Part shown: piece by piece, positions 52,536 through 61,801 of the stretch | Layout: the number at the start of each line of letters is the position of its first letter | Position numbering within the stretch: the stretch's first letter is position 1 | From: Kribbella pittospori | GTDB taxonomy: Bacteria; Actinomycetota; Actinomycetes; Propionibacteriales; Kribbellaceae | NCBI RefSeq assembly: GCF_004331465.1 | Contig: NZ_SJKB01000002.1 | Span: forward strand, 496,001 to 560,000 | Length of the DNA: 64,000 bases | Reading direction: 5' to 3' | Notes under the pieces: generated by a model | The model's input: only the letters and a program-made list of their open reading frames with translations | Told to the model about the DNA's origin: nothing | Databases searched by the model: none | Position numbers and translations under genes: made by a program

Positions 52536-54193
52536 CGGGCTCCCTCGGGCAGGCGCTGGACAGACATCCGCGCGATGAACGCGGCGCCGCCGTCCTCGGT
52601 GTTCGTGACCGCGACCTCACCACCACGCCGCCGGCAGACCAGCCGGGTCATCGCCAGCCCGATCCCGCGCTCACCGCCGGCCGCGGCCTTGGTGGTGAAA
52701 CCATGCGCGAACACCTCCTGCGCCAACTCGGGCGCCACCCCGGGACCGGAGTCGCGGACCACGATCTCCACGCTGGCGGCGTCCTGCCGCAGCTCGACCT
52801 CGACCCACGCGGGCGACAGCGGCGTACCCGACTGCGCGGCAGCGTCGATCGCGTTGTCGACCAGGTTGCCGATCACGGTAGCGACGTCCGCCGACAGTTC
52901 CGGGTCGAGCCGGAGCAGCGTGGTGCGTTCGGACACGCGGAGCTCGACACGACGTTCGGCCGCGACGGAGGACTTCGCCATCAGCAGGGCGGCGACCGCG
53001 GTGTCCTGCACCCGCCGGGTCACGGTCAGGTCGAGCGACTCACGATAACGGTTGAGGGCGCCGACGTACGTGACGACCTCGTCGTACTCCCCGATCTGGA
53101 TCAGCCCCGAGATCGTGTGCAGCTGGTTCGCGAATTCGTGGGTCTGGGCGCGCAGCAACTCGGTCGAACTGCGGAACGAGCCGAGCTCACGCTCCAGTTG
53201 CGCCAGCTCGGTCCGGTCGCGCAGCGTGGTGACGGAACCGAGCGAGTGCCCGTCCTTGGTGACGCTCATCCGGTTCATCACGAGCACCCGTCCACGCCGT
53301 ACGACGACCGCGTCGCGGGCCTCATCACCGGAGTGCTCCCCGGCCAGCACCTCCCGCAGCCGACCCTCGATCCCCAGCTCACGCAGGCTCCTGCCGACCG
53401 CGTTCTCCGGTAGATCGAGGAGCCGCCGACCGACGTCGTTCACGAGCGTGACTCGCAGGTGCGGATCCAGCGCGACGACGCCCTCGGCCAACCCATAGAG
53501 CATCGCCTCGCGGTGCTCGGCCAGCCCGGCGATCTCCCGCGGTTCGAGGCCGAGCGTCTGCCGCTTGATCCGGCGAGCGAGCAGCCACGAGCCGAGCAGC
53601 CCGAGCACACACGCGATGCCCAGATAGATCGCCAGGTACGACGATGCGCCACGGAGCCGCTGCCAGATCGACGGAGCCCGCTCACCGACCATCACCGTGC
53701 CGATCTGGTCGCCGAGCGTCCCGTCCGGCTGGTTGTCCGCGTTCGTGCCCTGGCTCAGCACGGGAACCTGCGAGACGAGCTCGGTCCCGTCGTCGACGCC
53801 GAGCTCGCCGGACCAGCCGCGGCCTTGCGCGACCCTGGGATCACCGAGCGTCAGCTCGCTGCCGAGCGCGGACAGGTCGGTCGCGGCGATCACCCGGCCC
53901 TTCGCGTCGGCGATGGTGATCGACGTGACGCCGGACTGGGTCAGCGTGGTCTGGAGCAACGGCGCCAGGACTTCGGCCGGCGCCGGGTGCCGGATACCGA
54001 ACCGCAGCGTCTGATTGCCGGAGAGCTGCTCGGCCAGGGCGGTCACTCTGCGTCCCTCGACCCGGTTGAAGGTGGCCGCGGACTGGGCGAGCGAGACCGC
54101 AGCGACGGCGACCAGCACCACCACCACGATCGCCAGCTGCAGCACCAGCAGCTGACCGGCCAGGGTCGGCCGCTTGCCCAGTCTCAATGCCAT
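52532..54193 (-). CDS. CitA/DcuS-family sensor histidine kinase
   Basis: 553 residues. TM1 (about 14-36, LLVLQLAIVVVVLVAVAAVS) and TM2 (about 185-208, LAIYLGIACVLGLLGSWLLA) flank an extracellular PDC/PASc sensor domain. A cytoplasmic PAS domain (about 220-320) precedes the SPOB-type dimerisation helix with phospho-acceptor H352 (QTHEFANQLHTISGLIQ). The ATPase domain follows with N box GNLVDNAIDAA and G boxes RDSGPGV and GERGIGLAM. Kinases of this type sense citrate or C4-dicarboxylates. Divergent from tctCBA, whose substrate it probably detects. Confidence 0.93.
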   Translation of the reverse strand: MALRLGKRPTLAGQLLVLQLAIVVVVLVAVAAVSLAQSAATFNRVEGRRVTALAEQLSGNQTLRFGIRHPAPAEVLAPLLQTTLTQSGVTSITIADAKGRVIAATDLSALGSELTLGDPRVAQGRGWSGELGVDDGTELVSQVPVLSQGTNADNQPDGTLGDQIGTVMVGERAPSIWQRLRGASSYLAIYLGIACVLGLLGSWLLARRIKRQTLGLEPREIAGLAEHREAMLYGLAEGVVALDPHLRVTLVNDVGRRLLDLPENAVGRSLRELGIEGRLREVLAGEHSGDEARDAVVVRRGRVLVMNRMSVTKDGHSLGSVTTLRDRTELAQLERELGSFRSSTELLRAQTHEFANQLHTISGLIQIGEYDEVVTYVGALNRYRESLDLTVTRRVQDTAVAALLMAKSSVAAERRVELRVSERTTLLRLDPELSADVATVIGNLVDNAIDAAAQSGTPLSPAWVEVELRQDAASVEIVVRDSGPGVAPELAQEVFAHGFTTKAAAGGERGIGLAMTRLVCRRRGGEVAVTNTEDGGAAFIARMSVQRLPEGAR

Positions 54194-54356
54194 GCCGCAT
54201 GATCACCGGTCGAGCGCCGGCATTGCCACACCTCGGCCGGAATCGGCGTGTGACCACAATGAACTCAACCTCCGCTGCTGACACAAGGCAGACGGCACTC
54301 CCGCGGGAAGGTCACGATCAACGCCCTGAACCCCTGGACGTGAAAGGACTCCGCCG

Positions 54357-55367
54357 ATGAGGTCTCCCCGGTTACTGGTACCGACCGCGGCAGCGATGCT
54401 CGCCCTGCTCACCGCGACCGCCTGCGGCGCGACCGCGGACAAGGAGGACACCGCCGACGCCGGCAACGGCAAGCCGGCCACCGGTCTGCGGCTGATGGTG
54501 CCGAACACGGCCGGCGGCGGGTACGACACCACCGCCCGGGTGGCGGCGAAGGTGATGGACGACGCCAAGATCGCCACCGGCGTCCAGGTCTTCAACCTGC
54601 CCGGTGCCGGCGGCACGGTCGGCCTGCAGCGGACCGTGAACGAGAAGGGCAACGGCAAGCTCGCAATGCAGATGGGCCTCGGCGTGGTCGGAGCGACGTA
54701 TACCTCGAAGTCGAAGGCGACGCTGACCCAGACCACCCCGCTGGCCAAGCTGATCGAGGAGGCCGGCGCGATCGTCGTACCGAGGGACTCGCCGTACAAG
54801 TCGATCGGGGACCTGGTCACCGCGTGGAAGGCGAACCCGAAGGGGCTCGCGGTCGGCGGCGGCTCGTCCCCCGGCGGCCCCGACCACCTGCTGCCGATGC
54901 AGCTCGCGCAGACCGTCGGGATCGACCCGAAGGACGTCAACTTCGTCTCGTACGACGGCGGTGGCGAACTGCTGCCGGCTCTGCTGGGCAACAAGATCGC
55001 CTTCGGCGCCAGCGGATTCGGTGAGTTCCTCGATCAGGTGGAGAGCGGTCAGGTGCGGGTGCTCGCGGTGACGAGTGAGCAGCCGATCGAGGCGCTGAAG
55101 GACGTGCCGACGCTGAAGTCGTCCGGCATCGACCTGGTCTTCACCAACTGGCGCGGGATCGTGGCACCGCCGGAGATCAGTGCCGAGGACAAGCAGGTCT
55201 GGGTCGACGCGCTGACCAAGATGCACGACTCGCCCGAGTGGAAGGCGGAACTGGCCAAGCGCGGCTGGACCGACGCCTTCGTCACCGGTGACGCGTTCGC
55301 CACCTTCCTGACCGACCAGGACAAGGCGGTCGCCGACATCCTGACCAAGCTGGGGCTGGCAGCATGA
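54357..55367 (+). CDS. tctC: Tripartite tricarboxylate transporter substrate-binding lipoprotein
   Basis: 336 residues. A lipoprotein signal with lipobox LTATAC (C23) is followed by the TctC fold: RLMVPNTAGGGYDTTARVAA near the N-terminus, VFNLPGAGGTVGLQ, VGGGSSPGGPDHLLPMQLAQ and FTNWRGIVAPPEIS near the C-terminus. It binds a tri- or dicarboxylate outside the membrane for TctAB. First gene of the operon, divergent from the CitA/CitB-type genes. AAAGGA precedes the ATG. Confidence 0.93.
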   Translation: MRSPRLLVPTAAAMLALLTATACGATADKEDTADAGNGKPATGLRLMVPNTAGGGYDTTARVAAKVMDDAKIATGVQVFNLPGAGGTVGLQRTVNEKGNGKLAMQMGLGVVGATYTSKSKATLTQTTPLAKLIEEAGAIVVPRDSPYKSIGDLVTAWKANPKGLAVGGGSSPGGPDHLLPMQLAQTVGIDPKDVNFVSYDGGGELLPALLGNKIAFGASGFGEFLDQVESGQVRVLAVTSEQPIEALKDVPTLKSSGIDLVFTNWRGIVAPPEISAEDKQVWVDALTKMHDSPEWKAELAKRGWTDAFVTGDAFATFLTDQDKAVADILTKLGLAA

Positions 55368-55447
55368 GCGAGCGAAGCGAGCTCATCATCAAGCACAGTG
55401 CATGTTGTGTCTCATCCGCGCCCGGAGCGAAGCGAGGACGTGGATGA
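55364..55447 (+). CDS. Possible 27-residue linker ORF between tctC and tctB
   Basis: An ATG overlaps the tctC stop (ATGA at 55364-55367) and the frame ends in a TGA that overlaps the tctB start (ATGA at 55444-55447). The product, beginning MSERSELIIKHSACC, has no recognisable domain. The double overlap would carry ribosomes from tctC to tctB. It may be only a by-product of the GAGCGAAGCGAG repeats inside it. Confidence 0.3.
   Translation: MSERSELIIKHSACCVSSAPGAKRGRG
55370..55436 (+). repeat. Pair of GAGCGAAGCGAG repeats in the tctC-tctB spacer
   Basis: The 12-base sequence GAGCGAAGCGAG occurs at 55370-55381 and 55425-55436, period 55. The second copy ends 7 bases before the tctB ATG and supplies a GCGAGG ribosome-site-like sequence. 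Similar GAGCGAAGCGAG strings are scattered near start codons in many actinobacterial genomes (from memory, not checked). Confidence 0.6.
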
Positions 55448-55956
55448 GCACCGCCGAGCCTCGGGTTGAGACTCGGCGGGATCGGGCGCAGTACGCCGTG
55501 TGTGGGTTCTTGGCCGTCGTCGGTGTTCTGGTGATCATCGACGCGGCCCGGCTCCGGCACATTGCCAACAGCAACGACCCGATCGGCCCGAAGCCAGTCC
55601 CGATCGTGCTCGGCGTACTGCTCCTGGTGGTCGCGGCCGTGTACGCCGTGGACGTCGCGCGCGGCGGCACCGGTGCGGCCGAGGAGGGTGAGGACGTCGA
55701 TCCGACGTCGCCGATCGACTGGCGGACGGTCCTGCTGCTGATCGGCGCATTCGTGGTCAACCTCGTGCTGATCGAGCCGCTGGGCTGGGTGATCAGTGGC
55801 GGGCTGCTCTTCTGGGGCTCGGCGTTCGCGCTCGGCAGCCGCCACCACGTCCGCAACCTGGTCATCGCCGCCGGGTTGTCGTTGGCAACGTTCTACGCGT
55901 TCGCGATCGGCCTCGGTGTGAACCTGCCGGCCGGCGTACTGCAAGGGATCCTGTGA
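55444..55956 (+). CDS. tctB: Tripartite tricarboxylate transporter small membrane subunit
   Basis: 170 residues with four predicted helices (about 18-38, 56-78, 100-120, 128-160). [20 protein letters not shown] and [15 protein letters not shown] match the TctB/DUF1468 family. It partners TctA in the membrane complex. The start follows GAGGACGTGG. The charged loop [20 protein letters not shown] joins helices 2 and 3. Its stop overlaps the tctA start by one base. Confidence 0.88.
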   Translation: MSTAEPRVETRRDRAQYAVCGFLAVVGVLVIIDAARLRHIANSNDPIGPKPVPIVLGVLLLVVAAVYAVDVARGGTGAAEEGEDVDPTSPIDWRTVLLLIGAFVVNLVLIEPLGWVISGGLLFWGSAFALGSRHHVRNLVIAAGLSLATFYAFAIGLGVNLPAGVLQGIL

Positions 55957-57464
55957 TGGACAACCTGAACAATCTGCTGACCGGGTTCGGCGACGTACTG
56001 ACGCCGATGAACCTGCTGCTCGCACTGCTGGGCGTGACGGTCGGAACCGCTGTCGGCGTACTGCCGGGCATCGGTCCGGCGATGACGGTCGCGCTGCTGC
56101 TGCCGATCACCTACGGCCTCGAGCCCGTGCAGGCGTTCATCATGTTCGCCGGCATCTTCTACGGCGGCATGTACGGCGGTTCGACCACGAGCATCCTGCT
56201 CAACACGCCCGGCGAGTCCTCCTCGGTGGTGACGGCGATCGAAGGCAACAAGATGGCCCGAGCCGGACGCGCGGCCCAGGCGCTCGCGACCGCGGCGATC
56301 GGGTCGTTCGTGGCCGGGACGATCGGTACGGCGTTGCTGGTCCTGATCGCGCCGCAGGTGGTGAAGTTCGCGATCAGCCTCGGTGCGCCGGACTACCTGG
56401 CCATCATGCTGCTCGCGTTCGCCGGTGCCACCGTTGTGCTCGGCTCGTCCCGGATCCGCGGGATCGCGGCGTTGCTGCTCGGCCTGGTGATCGGGCTGAT
56501 CGGCATCGACAAGGTGACCGGCCAGGAGCGGCTGACGTTCGGGCTGCCGCAGCTTGCCGACGGCATCGATGTCGTCGTCGTTGCCGTCGGCATCTTCGCG
56601 GTCGGCGAAGCGCTCTGGGTGGCTGCACACCTGCGCCGGAACCCGGGCACGGTGATCCCGGTCGGGCGGCCATGGATGGGTCGCTCCGATTGGCGTCGTT
56701 CGTGGAAGCCTTGGCTGCGCGGGACGGCATACGGGTTCCCGATCGGTGCGCTGCCGGCCGGCGGGGCGGAGATCCCGACGTTCCTGTCCTACGCGACGGA
56801 GAAGAAGCTGTCCAAGCATCCGGAGGAGTTCGGGCATGGTGCGATCGAGGGCGTGGCCGGGCCGGAGGCTGCCAACAACGCCTCGGCCGCGGGGACACTG
56901 GTCCCGATGCTGGCTCTCGGGCTCCCGACCAACGCGACGGCGGCGGTGATGCTGGCGGCGTTCACGTCGTACGGGATCCAGCCGGGTCCGTTGCTGTTCC
57001 AACGGGAGTCGTCGCTGGTGTGGGCCCTGATCGCGAGCCTGTTCATCGGCAACCTGATGCTGCTCCTGCTCAACCTCCCGCTGGCGCCGGCGTGGGCGAA
57101 GCTCCTGCAGATCCCGCGGCCCTACCTGTACGCCGGGATCATCTTCTTCGCCTCGATGGGCGCGTACGCCGTGAACGCGCAACCGCTCGACCTGCTGCTT
57201 CTGCTGTTGCTGGGCCTGCTCGGCTTCACCATGCGCCGCTTCGGCCTCCCGGTCCTGCCGCTGATCATCGGCGTCATCCTCGGTCCGATCGCCGAACGCC
57301 AGGCCCGGATGTCCCTCCAACTCTCCAACGGCGACCCCTCCGGCCTGATCGGCGGTCCCGTCTCCTACGTCATCTACGCCGTCATCCTCACCCTCCTCAT
57401 CTGGCCCCTGCTGGCAAAGCTCCGCTCCCGCAAAATACGACAAGACGTGTCAGCTATTCGGTAG
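55956..57464 (+). CDS. tctA: Tripartite tricarboxylate transporter large membrane subunit
   Basis: 502 residues with about 11-12 helices. Family hallmarks are [40 protein letters not shown] (the conserved glycine-rich loop) and the duplicated motif [20 protein letters not shown]. It moves the carboxylate using the sodium or proton gradient. The ATG at 55956 overlaps the tctB TGA; a GTG at 55953 is an alternative. Last gene of the tctCBA operon; the EVE-domain gene starts 12 bases after it and may read through. Confidence 0.94.
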   Translation: MDNLNNLLTGFGDVLTPMNLLLALLGVTVGTAVGVLPGIGPAMTVALLLPITYGLEPVQAFIMFAGIFYGGMYGGSTTSILLNTPGESSSVVTAIEGNKMARAGRAAQALATAAIGSFVAGTIGTALLVLIAPQVVKFAISLGAPDYLAIMLLAFAGATVVLGSSRIRGIAALLLGLVIGLIGIDKVTGQERLTFGLPQLADGIDVVVVAVGIFAVGEALWVAAHLRRNPGTVIPVGRPWMGRSDWRRSWKPWLRGTAYGFPIGALPAGGAEIPTFLSYATEKKLSKHPEEFGHGAIEGVAGPEAANNASAAGTLVPMLALGLPTNATAAVMLAAFTSYGIQPGPLLFQRESSLVWALIASLFIGNLMLLLLNLPLAPAWAKLLQIPRPYLYAGIIFFASMGAYAVNAQPLDLLLLLLLGLLGFTMRRFGLPVLPLIIGVILGPIAERQARMSLQLSNGDPSGLIGGPVSYVIYAVILTLLIWPLLAKLRSRKIRQDVSAIR

Positions 57465-57476
57465 CACCGTGGAGTC

Positions 57477-57920
57477 ATGATCACCATGACCCCCGACCGC
57501 GCCTGGCTCGGCGTCGTCTCCGCCGACCACACCCGGCGCGCCAGCGAGCACGGCTTCATCCAGCTCAACCACGGCAAGCGGTACAACCTGAACCGGTTGC
57601 GGCCCGGAGACGGCTTCGTCATCTACTCGCCGACCGAGCAGTACGGCGAGAAGGTGCCGCTCCGGGCCTTCACCGCCCTCGGCATCGTCGCCGACTCCGA
57701 GCCGTACCAGGCCGAACCGATGTCGATGGGCACTCACGGTGTCGTCCGGCCGTGGCGGCAGGCGGTCGATTTCGAGGTGGTCGAGCGCGCCGCCCTCGCC
57801 GATGTCACCGCTGAGTTGACGCTCACCCGGCAGCCGAACTGGGGTTACCAGCTGCGTCGGGGGCTGGTCCCGCTCGCGGTCGAGGACTTCGAGGTGTTGC
57901 GGTCGGTCATGATCTGTTGA
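57477..57920 (+). CDS. EVE domain-containing protein
   Basis: 147 residues, a single EVE (PUA-like) domain. WLGVVSADHTRRASEHGFIQ, LNRLRPGDGFVIYSPTEQYG, LRAFTALGIVADSEPYQ and WRQAVDFEVVERAALADV match the UPF0310 type. EVE domains bind modified bases in nucleic acid; stand-alone members have no settled role. The ATG at 57477 or 57486 can serve. It follows tctA closely but has no evident functional link with transport. Confidence 0.87.
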   Translation: MITMTPDRAWLGVVSADHTRRASEHGFIQLNHGKRYNLNRLRPGDGFVIYSPTEQYGEKVPLRAFTALGIVADSEPYQAEPMSMGTHGVVRPWRQAVDFEVVERAALADVTAELTLTRQPNWGYQLRRGLVPLAVEDFEVLRSVMIC

Positions 57921-57998
57921 TCGGGGCGTGTCAATTTCTCGTCGGGGACTTCGACGTACAGGTGAGAGCACGAACTCACCGAGACGAAGGGCGATCTG

Positions 57999-59324
57999 AT
58001 GAGCGCGACGGGGACTGCGGCGAAGTCCAGGACATTCCGGCGGTTGCTGGCGAACACGCTGGTGGCGAACGTGACGACCAGCTTCCTGTCGTTCGCGCTG
58101 GCGTTCTGGGTCTACCTGGAGACCAGGTCCGTGCTGGCCGCCTCCATCGTCTCCGGCGTCTCCATGCTGATCGGCGCCATCTCCGGCACGATCTTCGGCG
58201 CAGTCGTCGACACCCACCGCAAGAAGACCGCGATGGCGCTGTCGAGTGCCATCACCGGAGTCGCGTTCGCGACAGCCGGCGCCGTGTATGTCGTCGCCGG
58301 CGACCGGACGAGCAACTGGCACGGACCGTGGTTCTGGGCGTTCACCGGACTGATTCTCGTCGGCAGCATCGCCGGCCAACTCCGCAGCATCGCCCTCTCG
58401 ACAACCGTGACGCTCCTTGTCCCCGCAGACCGCCGGGACAAGGCGAACGGCCTGGTCGGGACGGTCAACGGCGTGGCCCACCTCGTGACCAGCATCCTCA
58501 GCGGACTCTCGGTCGGCCTGCTCGGCATGGGCGGAACGGTGGCCATCGCTGTCGTCTTCACCGCCGTCGTCCTGGTCGACCTCCTGGGCTCGATCCACAT
58601 CGACGAGCCGCGACCCGAGGGACACCACCAAGCGCGGTTCGATCTCCGCGGCACCTGGCGGACGCTGCGCGGCGTACCGGGCCTGCTCCCGCTGGTGTTG
58701 TTCAGCAGCTTCAACAACCTCGTCATGGGAGTGTTCATGGCGCTGATGGACCCGTACGGCCTGAATCTGTTCTCGGTCGAGTCCTGGGGCGTCGTGCTCG
58801 GCATCACCAGCATCGGCTTCATCGCCGGCGGCGCGCTGGTCGCCCGGTTCGGCCTGGGCCGTCAGCCGCTGCGAGTCCTGCTGGTGGCGAACGTCGCGAT
58901 CGCGATCATCGGCATGGGTACGGCGGTCCGCGAGTGGCAGTCGCTGCTGGTCCTGGGGATGTTCGGGTTCATGCTCGTGATCCCGATCGCCGAGGCGGCC
59001 GAGCAGACGATCCTCCAGCGGCTGGTCCCGTTCCAGCAGCAGGGCCGGGTGTTCGGCGTCGCGCAGAGCATCGAGACCGCGTCCACCCCGATCGCAGCCT
59101 TCATCATCGGCCCGGCCGCGCAGTTCCTGCTGATCCCCTACATGGAGTCGGCGCCGGGTCGGTCCACCTTCGGCTGGCTGCTCGGCGACGGTCAGGCCCG
59201 CGGGATGGCACTCGCCTTCGTGGTCGCGAGCCTGCTGATGCTGATCGTCGTACTGCTGGCCTTCCTCAGCACCGCCTACCAGCGCCTGAACATCCGGTAC
59301 GCCGCCGAGCCTGTGCCGGCGTAG
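57999..59324 (+). CDS. MFS exporter (MFS_3 / macrolide-efflux-like)
   Basis: 441 residues with about twelve helices. The N-terminus FRRLLANTLVANVTTSFLSF and helix 2-3 loop GAVVDTHRKKTAMALSSAIT fit the MefA-like exporter group; a periplasmic insertion (GDRTSNWHGPWFW) follows helix 3, and a long one lies between helices 11 and 12. Substrate unknown. The convergent TetR gene ends 7 bases after it but faces its own divergent operon, so it is probably not this pump's regulator. Confidence 0.88.
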   Translation: MSATGTAAKSRTFRRLLANTLVANVTTSFLSFALAFWVYLETRSVLAASIVSGVSMLIGAISGTIFGAVVDTHRKKTAMALSSAITGVAFATAGAVYVVAGDRTSNWHGPWFWAFTGLILVGSIAGQLRSIALSTTVTLLVPADRRDKANGLVGTVNGVAHLVTSILSGLSVGLLGMGGTVAIAVVFTAVVLVDLLGSIHIDEPRPEGHHQARFDLRGTWRTLRGVPGLLPLVLFSSFNNLVMGVFMALMDPYGLNLFSVESWGVVLGITSIGFIAGGALVARFGLGRQPLRVLLVANVAIAIIGMGTAVREWQSLLVLGMFGFMLVIPIAEAAEQTILQRLVPFQQQGRVFGVAQSIETASTPIAAFIIGPAAQFLLIPYMESAPGRSTFGWLLGDGQARGMALAFVVASLLMLIVVLLAFLSTAYQRLNIRYAAEPVPA

Positions 59325-59331
59325 TCAGTAG

Positions 59332-59925
59332 TCAGCCGTGGGAGCGTAGGAGCGGGAGGTACACCTGGTCGACGATCTCGACCAGGACCGCGTCGGGAAC
59401 CGATCTCGCGCCGTTGAGCGAGTACTCGTTCCGGAGCAGGTCGACCGCGACCGTGGCGACTCTGGGGGTGAGCGCGGAGGGGTCGACCTCGCCGCGGCTC
59501 ACCGCCCGGGCCAGGACCTTCAGCCAGACGGCGACGCCCGCGCGCGAGGCCTGCTCGCGGAGGTCGCGGATCGGCTCGGGCTCGGCCTGGATGCCCGCGA
59601 TCAACTCCCGCAGCATCTGCCCCACTGGCGTTGACATCCGCTCGTTCGCCCGCTGGAGCAGCGCCAGCGCGTCCGAGCGGATCGAGCCCGTGTCCGGCGC
59701 ATTCTCGGGGTCGGTCGGCAACATCCGCAGATATGCGGCGACGCACAGCGCCCCACGGCTCGGCCAGCGCCGGTAGATGACGTTCTTCGACGTCCCGGCG
59801 CGGGCGGCGACGGCGTCCATGGTCAAGGCGCGGAATCCGACCGCGTGCAGTTCCTCGATCGTCGCCTGCAGGATCGCCTCGTCCAGCGCCGCGCCCCGGC
59901 GGCGGGTCGGTCTTGCGCTTGTCAC
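59332..59925 (-). CDS. TetR-family regulator
   Basis: 197 residues from a GTG preceded by GGGGAGG. The HTH is at about 15-60 (DEAILQATIEELHAVGFRAL, DAVAARAGTSKNVIYRRWPS). The C-terminal domain (about 75-195, GQMLRELIAGIQAEPEPIRD; ARAVSRGEVDPSALTP) resembles TetR_C_16-like domains. It is divergent from the VC0807-family operon with a palindrome in the 97-base gap, so it probably represses that operon and itself. Confidence 0.9.
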   Translation of the reverse strand: MTSARPTRRRGAALDEAILQATIEELHAVGFRALTMDAVAARAGTSKNVIYRRWPSRGALCVAAYLRMLPTDPENAPDTGSIRSDALALLQRANERMSTPVGQMLRELIAGIQAEPEPIRDLREQASRAGVAVWLKVLARAVSRGEVDPSALTPRVATVAVDLLRNEYSLNGARSVPDAVLVEIVDQVYLPLLRSHG

Positions 59926-59941
59926 CCAACCTCCCCTGAGA

Positions 59942-59956
59942 GATACCCAGAGTATC
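59942..59956. promoter_or_regulatory. Candidate TetR operator
   Basis: GATACCCAGAGTATC is a perfect 5-base inverted repeat (GATAC, GTATC) with a 5-base centre, 16 bases before the TetR start. A related half-site, CAGTATCTTACTC, lies at 60007-60019 directly before the divergent operon. Confidence 0.6.
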
Positions 59957-60022
59957 CCATGACATTCGGCACCTCCCCGCTCAGATCCGCTCACTTAAGC
60001 TACTGGCAGTATCTTACTCGGG

Positions 60023-60658
60023 ATGGAGATGACGATGGAGAAGAAGGCAGTCCTGATCGGGTTGCTGTGGGACATCGGCCTGCCGGCCGCGGTCTTCTAC
60101 GGAGCGCGGGCGCTGGGGTGCGACGTACTCCCGGCGCTGGTGGCCGGTGGATTGGCGGCGGTGATCCGCGTCGGCTTCGTGGCCGTCGTACGGCGACGGC
60201 TCAACGGGCTCGCGGCCCTGGTGGGTGGCACGTTCGCGTTGCTGGTGATCGTGTCGTTGCTGACCGGGGATCCGCGGATCCTGCTGGCGAAGGAGTCGGT
60301 GCTGTCCGGTGCGGCCGGTATGCTGCTGGTCGGCTCGTGCCTGCTCGGCAAGCCGTTGGTCTACACGCTGGGGCGGAAGCTCAACACCGGCAAGCCGGAA
60401 GTGCTGGCGCAGTGGGACGAGCGGTGGCGGAACGAACCGGCGTTCCGCGGGCATTTCATGAAGTTGACCGCGGTGTTCGGCGGAGTGCTGCTGGCCGACG
60501 CGATCGTCCGGCTGGTGCTCATCTACTCGCTGCCCGTCGACCTGATGGCGAACCTCTCGCCGATCCTGCACGTCGCGGCACTCGCGGTGCTGGTCGGCTT
60601 GGCGTTGTGGTACCGGAGCCGTCGGCAACGAGCGATGGAGCAGGCGAATGCGCGGTAA
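60023..60658 (+). CDS. VC0807-family integral membrane protein
   Basis: 211 residues with six hydrophobic segments. LLWDIGLPAAVFYGARALGC, VIRVGFVAVVRRRLNGLAAL and VSLLTGDPRILLAKESVLSG are the marks of the VC0807 family, which has no known function; the conserved GDPR and AKES motifs suggest a transport or lipid role. First gene of a three-gene operon, overlapping the next by 11 bases, and under the divergent TetR regulator. Confidence 0.85.
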   Translation: MEMTMEKKAVLIGLLWDIGLPAAVFYGARALGCDVLPALVAGGLAAVIRVGFVAVVRRRLNGLAALVGGTFALLVIVSLLTGDPRILLAKESVLSGAAGMLLVGSCLLGKPLVYTLGRKLNTGKPEVLAQWDERWRNEPAFRGHFMKLTAVFGGVLLADAIVRLVLIYSLPVDLMANLSPILHVAALAVLVGLALWYRSRRQRAMEQANAR

Positions 60659-61649
60659 GGGGATCAACTACGACACCGGCGCCCAGTTGACCGGTGGGTG
60701 CACCCGGAAGACGTTCGACTCCGCGACGGTACGGCGTGAGCTGGAGGTGATCGCGGACGAGTTGCACTGCACGGCGGTACGGATTTCCGGTAGCGACCCG
60801 GATCGGTTGGCGATCGCGGGCGAGCATGCGGCGGCGGTCGGGCTCGAGGTGTGGCTGTCGCCGTTCCCTTGCGATCTGACCACCGAGCAGATGCTGCCGT
60901 TGTTCGCGGAGTGCGCGGAGCGGGCCGAGAAGATTCGCCAGTCCGGGGCGAAGGTCGTACTGATCGTCGGCGGCGAGCTGAGCATCTTCTCGCGTGGCTT
61001 CCTGCCTGGTGAGGATCTGTTCCAGCGCACTGCGCAGCTGACCGATGCCGGTCCTGACCTGCCGTGGTTGCTCGGAAGTGTTCCGCCGAAGCTGAATCTC
61101 TTCCTGGGCGAGGTCATGGACACGGTCCGGCCGATCTTCGGCGGCAAGGTGACGTATGCGTCGCTGCCGTACGAGAAGGTCGACTGGACACTGTTCGACT
61201 TCGTCGCGGTGGATGCCTATCGGAGCGCGCACAATGCGGCGACGTTCCGGGACGAGGTCCGTGGTCTTCAGCAGTACGGTCTGCCGGTCGTCGTGACCGA
61301 GTTCGGCGGCAGCACCTACCGCGGCGCCGGGGACCGCGGTGGGCGCGGCTGGATGATCCTCGATCGCGATCAGGATCCGTGGCGGCTGGATGGTGACTAC
61401 GTCCGCGACGAGGACGAGCAGTCGACGTACTTCCGCGAACTCGTCACGGTCTTCGACGAGGAGGGCGTCGACACGGCGTTCTGGTTCACGTTCGCCGGTT
61501 ACAACTTCCCGCACCACCCGGAACCACGGCGGGATCTGGACCTGGCGTCGTACGGCGTCATCCGCCTGAATCCCGACCGCACCTGGTCGCGCAAAGCCGT
61601 CTTCCAGACCCTCAGCACCACCTACTCCACGATGGGAGCCTCCTCATGA
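60648..61649 (+). CDS. TIM-barrel glycosidase-like protein, unknown function
   Basis: 333 residues without a signal peptide. The pattern of a glycosidase barrel is visible: GKGINYDTGAQLTGGCTRKT (strand 1), CTAVRISGSDPDRLAIAGEH, LEVWLSPFPCDLT, VVLIVGGELSIFSRGFLPG (Glu after strand 4), DFVAVDAYRSAHN and VVVTEFGGSTYRGAGDRGG (Glu after strand 7), and AFWFTFAGYNFPHH. The two Glu positions suit a retaining clan A hydrolase, but no GH family is assigned. I recall homologues in streptomycetes carrying an abortive-phage-infection label; I cannot verify it. Overlaps its neighbours on both sides. Confidence 0.75.
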   Translation: MRGKGINYDTGAQLTGGCTRKTFDSATVRRELEVIADELHCTAVRISGSDPDRLAIAGEHAAAVGLEVWLSPFPCDLTTEQMLPLFAECAERAEKIRQSGAKVVLIVGGELSIFSRGFLPGEDLFQRTAQLTDAGPDLPWLLGSVPPKLNLFLGEVMDTVRPIFGGKVTYASLPYEKVDWTLFDFVAVDAYRSAHNAATFRDEVRGLQQYGLPVVVTEFGGSTYRGAGDRGGRGWMILDRDQDPWRLDGDYVRDEDEQSTYFRELVTVFDEEGVDTAFWFTFAGYNFPHHPEPRRDLDLASYGVIRLNPDRTWSRKAVFQTLSTTYSTMGASS

Positions 61650-61801
61650 CCACCCGCCTCGCTGTGGTCGGCGCCGCCCTGACCCTCGCCGGCCTCCTCC
61701 ACCTCGGCGCCCTCGCCAAGTACTCCCTCCCCCTAGGCGTAGCCGTCCTCGTCCTCACCGCCATCCTGTGGCTCGTGAACCACCGAAGATCCCGCGAGTA
61801 G
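61646..61801 (+). CDS. 51-residue membrane protein
   Basis: The ATG overlaps the stop of the TIM-barrel gene (ATGA). Two hydrophobic stretches, RLAVVGAALTLAGLLHLGAL and YSLPLGVAVLVLTAILWLV, are separated by a short loop, and the protein ends NHRRSRE. It is a helical-hairpin membrane protein with a basic C-terminus, third in the TetR-controlled operon. No family recognised; the coupling overlap is the main support. Confidence 0.65.
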   Translation: MTTRLAVVGAALTLAGLLHLGALAKYSLPLGVAVLVLTAILWLVNHRRSRE

